Of a stretch of 64,000 bases of DNA, positions 21,855 through 33,060 are shown piece after piece; position 1 is the stretch's first letter, and every line of letters starts with the position of its first letter. The stretch is taken from the NCBI GenBank assembly GCA_963082715.1, contig OY720465.1, positions 35,569,888 through 35,633,887 of the forward strand. The letters run 5' to 3'. The notes beneath the pieces were generated by a model. The model worked only from the letters and a program-made list of their open reading frames with translations. It made no database searches and was not told the origin of the DNA. Source of the stretch: Harpalus rubripes. Its lineage: Eukaryota; Arthropoda; Insecta; Coleoptera; Carabidae. A program made the translations under genes and the position numbers.

Positions 21855-24800
21855 TCAGGACTGTAATCCTGGATCCGCCAACGTCACACTTGTTATATCC
21901 TTTACAATCATTTCAGCGACTTGCCAGGCCATTTCTTCTTTTGTTTTATGTTCCTCCAAATTCACTAACCTTTTCATAGCCCGCGCAATTCTCGACTCTG
22001 TTTTTTTATCTGGCTCGGGTTCCACATCTGTTTCAAATCGGCCTAGGTCGGTAATTCTCCCAAAAGACAACCGTCTTGTTTTTCGACGTTTCCAAAGTGA
22101 ATCAGGGTCGTATAATTGCCTCGTGTCTATGTTCATATCTGTCCGTTGTTTGGTGATTTTTCTAGGGATATTTGTTGGGGTGTCGTTTGTATTTGTGCTT
22201 AATTCGGAGCTACATTCACTCAATGTGTGTTTAGATTTTAAGGTTATGTTTGAATAACCATTTGTTTGTACAGTACTTATTAATTCTGATAAATATTTGA
22301 AATATAATTGAGAGGATAAAAAAGGTTTTAAATAATTTTTGTCTAGAAAATTTTCTATTATTCGTACAGGTTGTGAAAAGCAGTCACAATTTGGGCCATT
22401 TTCAGCGCAAATGTTTTGTTCGACCAAAAACCTTATTTTATCGCTGAATCCAAGCGGGCATATAGCTTGAAGCGAAAAATATTTATCGTATAGAATAATT
22501 GCATCGTTTTGTGCTTCATCTTCTGCGGACGTGAATTGTAGGCGAAAATTAGAGGCAGCCAGCCAAAATTCTAATAAAGAACAACAGTTTTCTTGTTCTA
22601 AATATTCCATAAAGTAAAATAATATTGATTCGTTGTACAATATATCTTGTAAAACTATATTTCCACTTGTCAAAACATCGATTTGATATTTACAACTGTA
22701 GTGACTTCTCAAATAATTATCAAAAAACTTGTGTTGCATAACCTCAAAAACATAATTTTGTATTTTATCAAAACAATACGCCCCTATGCCACTCTCTGTA
22801 CATATCGCTTCGATTATATCATTCCTAAGGCCTTCCGGACACCCGATTTGATTTGGCGCTTCCTGTGCAATATATTTTTTAAATATCCCTAACGCGTCGT
22901 CTGTTATTACTCGCGTTTTTTCCCGCCTTTTATTCAAATCTAGTTTGTGCAATCGATAACTCGTGTCGGCAATGTCGACTGAGGTGAAGTCGCACAGTGA
23001 CGCGGAGTCGCCTGTGTACGAATCGCAGTCGGTCGAGACTGATAAAGAGTCGTGTTCGGCACGAGAACTTGGGAGAGGGGATAAGAGACGTAAATCGGAG
23101 GTTTCTAGCTGGTCGCGTGTTATTATTGTAGAACAAACCTAGACACAAATACATGGTTTATTTTTTATTTTTTGTTTATTTTTTTCGTATTTTTTATGTT
23201 ATACTTTTTCAAAGAAATATTACAGTCCAATTATTTTGCCGACGAATTAATACTCACAAAAATAGATAGTAGGTACCGAGGTAGATACCTAATAATAAAG
23301 TTTTTGATAAATGTCTGACGTCAAGATCCTATGCGACATGGCAAACTTTATTATAAACTCTATTAAATTAGTTTCAATAACAATTTTTCAATTTTGTTTA
23401 TCTATGTAAGTGAAAATAGGGATTTCCAAGTATTTTCCATTTTTACCTCCCGCTACCCTTGGTAAGGGAGGTATAGGGATCGTATTAAAAATTGCATATC
23501 GAGATTTTGGTAAATGACCACGTTTTAAGGTCCCTTGAATTTTAACATTTTCACGATGATGTCTGTGTGTATGTGTGTGTGGATCCTCCACTCTAACTCA
23601 AATACTATCATTCAGAAAATTTTGAAACCTTGTATTTCGAACTTTTTCTGTATTGGAAACAGCCCATTAGATTTTGGTGAAAATCGGATAACCGGAAATG
23701 GAACTTTACTAGATGCTTAAAATAGTAACTGACAGATAAATGTCAATATCAAAGAACTAATCATTTCAAAATAATATTAGTAACGTTTTAAAAAGAAAAA
23801 ATCTGATATGGACACCACACGACTTCCTTGTACGCAAGACCAATATGAAGATGAAGTATAGACCCAATTATAAAATTGCACGTATTTGACGTAATTTGAC
23901 ATTAACATCTATTTTTTATTTTTTTATTTTTGGTCCTAATCCATAGCAAGCTTCATTACAAAAACCAAAAATTATATGTCTTAAATTTACATATCTCGCT
24001 TATACAAAGGGCTAATTTAATAATACTTGATGTGCTAGACGCAGAATTTAATTCTCTAAAACTCTTATTTGAAGCATTTATTTCTAAAATCAAAATAAAA
24101 CTATTTTATTCAAGAAAAACTGTTAAGAACTTCAGGTAATATATCACTTCCGGTTAGCCTGTTTTAACCAAAATCTACTGTTATTCCAATTGACATAAAA
24201 GTCTTATATACCAAATTTGAAAAGTATTGGATTATATTTTAAAATAGTTTTTCATTAAAATCTATTATAGGCTTCAAATAAAGTACCATTTCTGTAAATT
24301 ATGTAATGACCAAAAAGGGAGGTGTACAACTAGTTATAGCAGTCCTAAATACAAAATTTCAACTTTCTACGGCTTACTATTTTTGAGTTATGTGAGATAC
24401 GTACAGACGTCACGACGAAATTAGTCAAAATGGATTCAGGGATGGTCAAAATGGATATTTCCGTTGAAATCTGAAAACCGAAATTTTTCGCGATTACAAT
24501 ACTTCCTTTACTTCGTACAAGGAAGTAAAGTATTTTTTAAAAGCAGTAGACTTGGAAATCCCTATTTTGCTTAGAAATAATTATTAATTTGTCTATAATG
24601 TCGTGTAGTCTAGGTGTCAACAGTGTAGGCATTTAGAGTGTTGACAATTATACTCTATCCGTTTTAACTATAGACTAGATGGCGTTACGAGCGCCGCCTT
24701 TTTTATATGTACTAAATAAAGAATTCAAATTTTTGGCGCCATTCCTGGATTTAAAAAAATCTTTCTAATAGCGTTTTCAGCTTGTCATTGAGTGCAAAAT

Positions 24801-26660
24801 TTAGTCAGCTGATGCGTTTTCATGGGGTCTCGTGGCCGAGTGCTTGAGTGTCTGGTCGCGAATCTGGGGAACCGGGTTCGATCCCGACCGACGCCAAATA
24901 TTTCCAATTTTAAATGGCACAAAATTGCCCCCTGTGGTGCGCTCTCCACGCCAGCAATGGGTGCCCATGAGGTGACGCCTGGTAAACGCCCACACGATAC
25001 AAATATGTCATCATCATTTTCGATATCTGCATACAAAGCAGATTGGCACACCCAGCAATGGGTAATATGCCGTGATAATATATTTATTTTATTTTATTTG
25101 ATGCGTTTTCAACTTAAGAAAAAATTGCACCGTGCACTGGCTCAGTGCGACTTTTGTGCACTGACTCCCTAGGCAAGTGCAATAGTGTCAGTGCAAATAT
25201 GGCGGCTAAACTAGCACTGCCACTGGTTGAGGGCAGAACTTGTTCAGTGTTGTCACGTGACATGTTGCACTCAGTACTGCACTAGCACTGTGTAAGCTGA
25301 AAACACTATAATTGACAATTTTTTTCAGTAATTTTGTCTTGTACGTAAATGTGCTATCTATCTATTTTTATTCATAATATTAACGAAGAGAACAATAACA
25401 AAATAATATACTGAACAAAAAATAATATGTAATAAATCGTGTACTATTGACTTTGTTGACTTTTATTTATTTTGTCAGACGTCAAAATAATCGATACAGT
25501 TGTCAAGCAAATATAAATTTCGCGTCAATTATTTTACTGTGTAAACTCGGTTCACGCTTGAACCCAACGCTCTATAGTTAAAACGGATAGAGTATAAGTC
25601 TATAAGTTACTGCAAGACTGTGTGTAGTGTTGATATTTGAATATAGATACCATATGATACCCTGCATCCTGTATTCCTCAGATTCAATGAAGATATTAAC
25701 CTTTTAGTCATCCATAAAAATAATAAGTAAGTGTAAATATGTGTATGTGTGTGTCCCTCCTCAATAAAGTAGTTGTCAATCGTCCGCCATCAGGTTTAGA
25801 GAAAAGTGTCTTCGTTCGATAAAGTAGTAAGAATAAACCCAGCGTCATTACAGTATACCTTTTGACGTCACAGGTCCTTTAAATCACTAGTTTCGAGTAT
25901 TTTGCATTTTAAAATAAATATAAATTATTTTTACACCATACTTTCGACAGTCATAATACCAAAAATTAACAACGCATTCTAAAAATCCGAGTTTTAAACT
26001 TTGACGTCAGACCCTTTTAAATAAATCACTTGATATTTTAAAATAAATATAAATTGTCAACAATCATAATAACAAAAATTAACAACCAACAAATACAATT
26101 AATTTCTTTTCCTACCTGGTCGACCGGGTCGTGGTCGCCAACACCTGCTTGGGTCTCCCTCTCTTGTTCTTGCAAAAGGGCCGCTGTTCTGAAACTGTCG
26201 ATGTCCAGATAGCATCGCAGATATACCGTAGAATCGTGGGCGTCCAAAAATTGGACGAAATACCCCAAGGCAGCTTTGTCAGCCAGCACTTGTCGGAGGG
26301 ATTTCGAAAGGCGGGATACTGTTGCTGGAGCATCGCTATCGTCTATAAAAAAGATTTATTTTAAAAAGTATTCAATATTATTTTATGAAATTAGGCATCC
26401 AGGGGTTTCCGACATACCCGTTTCAGCTAAAATATTTTTAAAACAGTAGCACTTTCGGTTTAACCGCAAGTAGACTCTAATTTTCTTATTTTAAATGGAA
26501 TGCTATATTTTTACCTTCCGTCACCTTTAGATAAGGAAGGTATTGTCTATGGTCAAAAAATTCAATGGTGAGTTTATGCTGAATAAGCACGTTTTAGGCT
26601 CCCTAGAATACGTGTTTGTGTGTGGGTGTGTGTGTGTGTGTGTATGTTTGTGTGTGTGTA

Positions 26661-26717
<57 letters not shown>

Positions 26718-26733
26718 TTTGTGTGCATGTGTC

Positions 26734-26774
<41 letters not shown>

Positions 26775-26775
26775 C

Positions 26776-26834
<59 letters not shown>

Positions 26835-26932
26835 CTGCGTGTGTGTGTGTCTGCGTGTGTGTGTGTGTGTCTGCGTGTGTGTGTGCGTGTCTGCGTGTGT
26901 GTCTCCGTGTGTGTGCGTGTTTGCATGTGTGT

Positions 26933-27003
<71 letters not shown>

Positions 27004-27017
27004 TGTGTGTGTGTGCG

Positions 27018-27073
<56 letters not shown>

Positions 27074-27135
27074 TGAGTGTTTGTTTGTGTGTGTGTGTGT
27101 TTGTTTGTGTGGGTATGTATGTTTGTGTGTGTATG

Positions 27136-27166
<31 letters not shown>

Positions 27167-27503
27167 TTGTGTGTGTGTGTATGTATGTTTGTGTTTGTGT
27201 GTGTATGTTTGTGTATGTGTATGTTTGTGTATGTGTATGTTTGTGTCTGTATGTATGTTTCTGTGTGTATGTAAGTTTGTGTGTGTATGTTTGTGTATGT
27301 GTATGTTTGTGTGTGTATGTATGTTTCTGTGTGTATGTAAGTTTGTGTGTGTATGTAAGTTTGTGTGTGTATGTATGTTTGTGTGTTTGTGTGTGTGTGT
27401 GTATGTTTGTGTGTTTGTGTGTGTGTATGTATGTTTGTGTTTGTGTGTGTATGTTTGTGTATGTGTATGTTTGTGTATGTGTATGTTTGTGTATGTGTAT
27501 GTT

Positions 27504-27546
<43 letters not shown>

Positions 27547-27815
27547 TTGTGTGTGTGTTTGTTTGTGTGTGTGTGTTTGTTTGTGTGTGTATGTATGTTT
27601 GTGTGTGTATGTATGTTTGTGTGTGTATGTATGTTTGTGTGTGTATGTATGTTTGTGTGTGTGTGTATGTATGTTTGTGTGTGTGTGTATGTATGTTTGT
27701 GTTTGTGTGTGTATGTTTGTGTATGTGTATGTTTGTGTATGTGTATGTTTGTGTATGTTTGTGTGTGTATGTTTGTGTTTGTGTGTGTGTGTATGTTTGT
27801 GTTTGTGTGTGTGTA

Positions 27816-27850
<35 letters not shown>

Positions 27851-30055
27851 CAAAATTTTCTAATGCAATAACTCTAATACTACAATTTTAAACATCATAA
27901 TTCTTTCGTATTCCTCTTCGTTACATCCATGTGAAGAGCTGATTAGATTTTGGTTATAATTGGTCAACCGGAAGTACCCTCATTTGAAGATTTTAACAGT
28001 TTTTCTTGAAAAAACAATGTTTAAATATCATTTTTTTACATTTAATGTTATTATAAATATTAAAGAATTTTATTCTCTACTCGAATACGATTTGAATGAA
28101 TTTTATACATCATATTTAATGGATATAGAGTTAAAAAATTATAAAGAAATTAAATATCGTTTCCATTCCGATATATAAACTAATAAAAAAGTGACTGTTA
28201 TTAGTCAAAAATCAAAAAAGTTTTATTACGCCGGAAGTGGTTGATCATGGATAATTTTTTTTATGGTTTCATATGTAAACTTTTCTGCTGAATTCAATTG
28301 TAAAATAAAAAATATAGCATTCCATTTAAAACAAGAAAGTTTGGGTCTACTTCCGGTTAAACCGGAAGTGCTACCGTTTTGAAAATATTTTAGCTGAAAC
28401 AGGCATGTCGGAAAACCCCTAGATACCTAATTTCGTAAAATAATATTGAGTAGTTTTTAAAATAACGATAGCGTAAGCTAGTCCTGGGACACCTGTATAT
28501 TATCTACGTCACACAATATTTAAATAAAATTACGGTTTAACGTATAACAATAAAAAATGTAACGGGGGGCATCATTTATCTTTATTCAACATTAGTTATA
28601 TGATTAGATATCATAGTAACTAAAATATTTTTAAACATTAACAATATCAGAATTATATTTAACATTATATACCCCAAGACTGTACAATTCATTTTTCATT
28701 GCTATGTTCAAATCCCACCGATATATTCTATAAAATTTCAAAATAATCTACTGCGCATGATCGGTTTTATTGATTTTTCGATCGCTTGACGTCAAACGTA
28801 TTCCATACCATGCCTGTCGATACAAATTTTTTATCATGGGAATATTATTTATATAAGCATTTAACAGCATATTAAAATCAAGCCCCTTAAAGAAGGGGCC
28901 TGCACTGATAAAACAAAACTATTTCAAGAATTGCGTGGGAGGATTCGACAGGTGCTGATCTCTGTCTTTAAAAATTTAAACTTTGACGAACAGTGTTTTG
29001 TGAATTTATATTTGAATTTCTATTGTTGTTTATTGTAACTGAATCTCGACCCTATTTTCCAGAATTCCAAGGCCTTTTTGACACTTTTAAAATATTAATA
29101 TATCAAATTGACCCTCCAGACTTCGTTTTTGCAAGAATTAACTCTCTATTTTTAACCAAAATTGAGATATTGACTTATTGTTAACCTCACATTTATAGCC
29201 AGAAATGAACATTTTTGAACCCGGGTTTGCGAAGTTTTTACTCGGCAACTTAACCATTTTTATAACGGAAATATACAAATCAACCCTATAAAGTTCATTA
29301 TTACAAAAATAAACACTCTAGATTTAATCGAAATCGAAATATTGAACCATTTTTAACCTCAAATTTTTGGACGAAACTAAACATGAAAACATACATTTTT
29401 GAGGTTCATAACTCCTGAACTGTTTGAAATATCTTCAAAATAACAGTAAAATCGTGTTGTACGGGGTTAACATATAAATATATATACAAAAAACATTACA
29501 AATAAACAAAAAATAATGTACGTGTGTTGAAATGTAAACAAACCGGTTGAAAGTAAAACGTAATATGTAAAAAGTAAAATATTAAATATAAAACATTTAC
29601 AAACTTACATTTGTCGATATTTCACGTAATATTCATTTTAAAAAGCACAAAAAATACGTTGATCAAAACAATAACACAACACAATAACACGAAAACAAAA
29701 CACTGGCGTTACCACAGCAACACAGACGTCATTGTAAGTTTGACAGTTGAACTTCATTCTAACATTCTTTGCTACCTCATCGACGAAAAACTCAAATAAA
29801 TATTACAAAAACACTTTACTTACTCAAATCACACAGACCTTCATCATCTAAATGTGCCAAAATACCACTTTCAAAATTATTTAAAGACTTGAAAACGTCA
29901 CCATTCGACAAACATGGACTTGTAGGAGGACTATTCGCCGTAGGACTATCTGGGTTATTTCTATCTTTGTGGCCTGCAATATAGTCCCAAATAGTAATAA
30001 TTACATAAATGACAGTATTTATATCCTTACTTGAACGTTTCCAAAACTGCAACAT
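21855..30055 (-). CDS. AKAP10: AKAP10 (D-AKAP2)-like A-kinase anchoring protein, four coding exons
   Basis: Minus-strand exons in order: 30055-30031, 29973-29824, 26342-26116, 23138-21855. All junctions are GT..AG with matching phases (1, 1, 0), giving 561 residues. The product should tether PKA regulatory subunits and bind small GTPases at membranes, as D-AKAP2 does. Exon 3 carries the start of a first, split RGS domain (KAALGYFVQFLDAHD..LDIDSFRTAAL, about residues 84-118). The last exon carries the second RGS region (about 215-420: FDNYLRSHYSCKYQIDVL, LLEFWLAASNF, AIILYDKYFSLQA, FLSSQLYFKYLSEL) and a C-terminal amphipathic helix, KEEMAWQVAEMIVKDI (about 534-549), matching the PKA-binding helix of AKAP10. 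The C-terminus ends GLQS, so the PDZ-type tail of the mammalian protein is not conserved. It is shorter than human (662), mainly between the RGS domains. Exon 1 encodes only eight full codons (MLQFWKRS) and is the least certain part. Confidence 0.88.
23411..24569 (+). mobile_element. Microsatellite-bearing foldback-like element(s) in an AKAP10 intron
   Basis: Starts with the terminal hairpin CCTCCCGCTACCCTTGGTAA..GGGAGG (about 23446-23471), then the GAGATTTTGGTAAATGACC block, a GT-rich microsatellite (about 23560-23581) and a GGATCCTCCACTCTAACTCA block. The first element seems to end near 23835 (CTGATATGGACACCACACGA). A second, related unit from there to about 24535 contains one copy of the TTCCGGTT..CCAAATTT repeat unit and ends in a hairpin, ACTTCCTTTACTTCGTACAA. 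Outermost inverted flanks AAATAGGGATTTCCAAGT (about 23413-23430 and 24550-24568) enclose everything. Confidence 0.6.
24651..25594. mobile_element. MITE (TACTCTATCCGTTTTAACTA termini) carrying a SINE
   Basis: Inverted termini TACTCTATCCGTTTTAACTA on the left and the exact counterpart ending AACGGATAGAGTA on the right, bordered by TA. The SINE at 24823-25098 is inserted inside. A second copy of the family, much more heavily invaded, is at 55800-57542; both share the GGCGCCATTCCTGGATTTAA interior block. It lies in the AKAP10 intron. Confidence 0.82.
24823..25098 (+). repeat. tRNA-derived SINE, full length, with 13-bp target duplication
   Basis: Complete 276-bp copy: tRNA-like head with box-A-like GGCCGAGTGCTTGAGTG and box B GGTTCGATCCC, body, and TTTA tail. 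It is flanked by the exact 13-bp duplication TGATGCGTTTTCA (24810-24822, 25099-25111), the signature of insertion by LINE machinery. It is the best reference copy of the family in this window. Confidence 0.92.
26363..28460. mobile_element. Long inverted-repeat element enclosing a GT-rich microsatellite (AKAP10 intron)
   Basis: Arms of about 150 bp (26363 to about 26515 and about 28306-28460) are reverse complements (TCAGCTAAAATATTTT, GGAATGCTATATTTTT, GTAGCACTT.CGGTTTAACC). Inside the left arm is the hairpin end CTTCCGTCACCTTTAGATAA..GGAAGG, the GAATAAGCACGTTTTAGG block and then the microsatellite. Right of it is the AAAAACAATGTTTAAATATC block shared with 31090-31130. It is a larger relative of 30785-32415. 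The left arm begins within a few bases of the exon 3 acceptor of AKAP10 (26343). Confidence 0.7.
26611..27848 (+). repeat. GT-rich compound microsatellite, about 1.24 kb
   Basis: Almost only (GT)n, (GTTT), (GTAT) and (GTGC) units, in pure GT runs in the first half and TATG/TTTG-interspersed runs in the second half. All long open frames on both strands here (Val/Cys-rich or His/Thr-rich) are artefacts of the repeat. Confidence 0.97.
28461..29823. other. Remainder of AKAP10 intron 2 (between exons 2 and 3)
   Basis: AT-rich intron. From about 29000 to 29460 the text has loosely repeated TTTTTAACC/AATTGAGATATTGA phrases at about 150-bp spacing, perhaps an eroded tandem array. No exon is supported. 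Confidence 0.45.
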
Positions 30056-30784
30056 GTCTAAACTTGTTCGCATGTCACATGATGATGGATGGCGTACTAA
30101 CAATGTCACTTTAATAAGTATTATTCACAAAACTTTAAATTAAGAATTTTTAAATATTACACACTGAATTAATGCGCAACAATTTTCAACCTAAGGGCCG
30201 CAATAATTAAAATAAACAATACATTGATACTGCCAACATCTAGTTGTAAAATATGGGGGAGAAGTGTTGCCAACTCTACGTTGAAGATGAATATTATAAT
30301 AATTATTATATAAAGGTCACAAAAGATATTAAATCTGGGAAATCACAATTTAATAACAACATGTTATGCAACAGTATCAATTTTAAATTTATTTTCAGTT
30401 TTTTCTTCACATTTTTTTAATTGCTACTTCCGCTGGATAAAAAAATAAAAAATCAGCGCATTTCTATTAATTTTTGATAAGTAATCAATTTTATAACAAG
30501 ATATTTGATAAAAGTAAAGCGAATTTTATTAACAAAAAAAAAAATGTTGAGTATATTCATTTGACGTATAATCAAACATTCGAAAAGGAAACACGCTATT
30601 TTACAGTTATAAAAAATAAACATTTTTGTTTAAACAGTTCGAAGACCCGCAAAATGACATAAACAGGACCGGTTGGACCAGAATTTTGCTGATAAAACAA
30701 AAATTTATAAAACAAAATTTTTGTATTGATTTATATATTTTAAATATACAGAATGACACTAAAAATCGGGCGACTCAAACAACT
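30056..30784. other. 5' flank of the AKAP10-like gene
   Basis: This should contain the AKAP10 promoter and 5' UTR on the minus strand, but I see no clear TATA box or other core element. No other gene is recognised. Confidence 0.4.
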
Positions 30785-30904
30785 TTTTATCTTCCGTCAC
30801 CTTTAGGTAAGGAAGGTATTGTCTTTGGTCAAAAAATCGATGATGAGTTTTTAATGAATAAGCACGTTTTAGGTTCCCTAGAATGCGATTTTACTATTAT
30901 TACG

Positions 30905-31022
30905 ATGATGTATGTATGTATGTATGTATGTATGTATGTATGTATGTATGTATGTATGTATGTATGTATGTATGTATGTATGTATGTATGTATGTATGGA
31001 TGGATGTATGTATGTATGTGTA
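30905..31022 (+). repeat. (TATG)n microsatellite
   Basis: An almost pure run of TATG units with a TGGATGGATG interruption near the end; part of the left arm of the surrounding element. Confidence 0.95.
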
Positions 31023-31229
31023 TGACGATTTCGGTTACAATTGGTCGACCGGAAGTACCCTAATTTGAAGATTTTAACAGTTTTTCTTGAAAAACGGTGT
31101 TAAATATAATTTTTTCACATTTAATGTTATTATAAATATTAAAGAATATTTTATTCTCTATAAGATTTGATTAGTTGATCGTTTGTAAACAAAATCTAAT
31201 TTGTTGTTTCAATAAATAGAAAAGTCTGT

Positions 31230-32225
31230 AATACCAAATTTTGGATTATATTTTATTATGTTTTTCGTCGAAAATCTGTTAAGAGCTCCAAATTAAGTAC
31301 CACTTTATCATATCGGTATAGTCAAAATCTAATGTTGTTTCAAATTATACACGAGTTTTAAATACCAAATTAGAGAAGTTTTGAATCATGTTTTAATATA
31401 TTTTTTCAAGAAAATCTGTTTATAGCTTCCTGTAAAGTAGTACTTCCGGTTTATCAATTTTAGAAAACATCGAATATGTCGTTCTCATTTATATAAAAGT
31501 CTGAAATACCAAATTTTAAAAGTTTTGGATTGTATCAATTTATTTTTCACGAAAATCTGTTCAGTGCTTCAAATAAAGTATCACTTCCGGTTTATCAATT
31601 TTAGTCAAAATCTAATATATTGCTTCCCTTTATATAAAAGTTTTAAATACCAAATTTGACAAGTTTTGGAATACACCATAGTATATTTTTCACAAAAATT
31701 TGTTCGGAGCTTCAAATAAAGTATCACTTTCGGTTTATCAATTGTTGCCAAAATCTAATATGTTGCTTCCCTGTATATAAAAAACTTAAATACTAAATTT
31801 GACAAGTTTTGGAATATATCCTATTATATTTTTCACGAAAATCTGTTCATAGCTTGAAGTAAAGTATCACTTCCGGTTTATCAATTTTAGCTAAAATTTA
31901 ATATGTTGTTCCTCTACATATAAAAGTCTTAAATACTAAATTTGACAAGTTTTGGAGTATATCATAATATATTTTTCACGAAAATCTGTTCAGAGCTTCA
32001 AGTAAAGTATCACTTCTGGTTTATTAATTTTAGCCAAAATGTAATATGTTATTCCCTTTGCTATAAAAGTCTTAAATACTAAAATTGAAAAGTTTTGGAT
32101 GATATTATAACATAGTTTTTCATTAAAAACTGTTATGGGCTTCAAGTAAAGTACTACTTCCGGTTGTCCAATTTTATACAAAATCTAATCAACTCTTTAT
32201 ATGAATGTAGAAAGCTTAAATACGG
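31230..32225. repeat. Tandem array, about eight units of about 140-145 bp
   Basis: Each unit contains the ordered words AAAAGTCTTAAATACCAAAT, TTTTCACGAAAATCTGTTC, AGCTTCAAGTAAAGTA and CACTTCCGGTTTATCAATTT. The first word recurs near 31240, 31370, 31500, 31640, 31780, 31930, 32070 and 32215. One isolated unit of the same type lies at about 24140-24300. Confidence 0.8.
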
Positions 32226-32415
32226 AAAATTGAAATTTTTGGAAGTTTGATAAGAGTTATCGTGGATGAAAAAGATCGTCACATACACACATCATCGTAA
32301 AAATAGTAAAAACGTGTCGTGGGGACCCTAATTCGTGCTTATTCACTGAAAACTCATTAATGAATTTTTGGACCGATAAATTACCTCCCTTACCAACGGT
32401 ATGACGGGAGGCAAA

Positions 32416-33060
32416 GAGTTATTTTGAACCTAAAAATGTAAATTTTTGTACTACGTAGAATCTTTGTTAACAATTAAAATTCTTTAAATGCCATGACTGT
32501 CTATAATATACCATCATTACTATTGGTACTGTTTTAATGGCAATATTAATTGCAAAGTATAAAACAAAATAATTTGCCAAGCCATGAGAAACATTTGCTA
32601 ATGACTTTGGAAGTGATGGATGACTATGTATTTGCATGTACATATAGTATGTATTTTACATTACAATGTTTTTCTTTAGTATCCGCGTTCTCTTACAGAA
32701 TACGTGTATTTTATTTTATTCTGCGACGCGCGCAAGAACCGTTACTCGACTGTTTGGCATGTCAGCAAATGCTGAATCACAGTTTTTTGCGACTTAAAAA
32801 ATATATACAAACTTATTAATTTCACTAGGATTTAAACCCATGATCCTTTTGTTTCTCCAACGATATAATAACGTTGATGTTTTAAAAATAAATAAATGTT
32901 GATAATAAACAAAATAATTAAACAACATCCTTAGCAACGTCAAAGCTTAAGCATTATTGTAATCAAAATTATTATAAATGAAAACTTATTTCACATATTC
33001 TAGTGAGACATAAAATCTTGTATGCACCACGAGCGTTACTAGATGATAATGCCCTTGGTC
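32416..33060. other. Intergenic stretch
   Basis: AT-rich and without recognised features. Confidence 0.4.

Larger units (their letters stand above)
30785..32415. mobile_element. Foldback/HINE-like element with terminal hairpins, microsatellites and tandem core
   Basis: Left end: hairpin CTTCCGTCACCTTTAGGTAA..GGAAGG, a GAATAAGCACGTTTTAGG block, ACGATGATG and (TATG)n. Right end, read in reverse complement: CCTCCCGTCATACCGTTGGT..GGGAGG, GAATAAGCACGAATTAGGG, ACGATGATGTGTGTATGTG. The ends are therefore imperfect inverted repeats of about 130 bp that each include a microsatellite. Between them are about eight diverged tandem units (31230-32225). The layout resembles foldback elements or Helentron-derived HINEs; no ORF is present. 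Confidence 0.7.

Noticed and set aside
21793..22257. 154-codon plus-strand ORF
   Set aside because: Antisense to the last exon of AKAP10, which has clear family motifs.
26543..27891. Very long open frames on both strands rich in Val/Cys or His/Thr
   Set aside because: They are translations of a GT/AC microsatellite, open in several frames at once with no other support.
32550..32819. 89-codon ORF before the Crypton
   Set aside because: No start context, motif or splice support; composition is that of AT-rich intergenic DNA.
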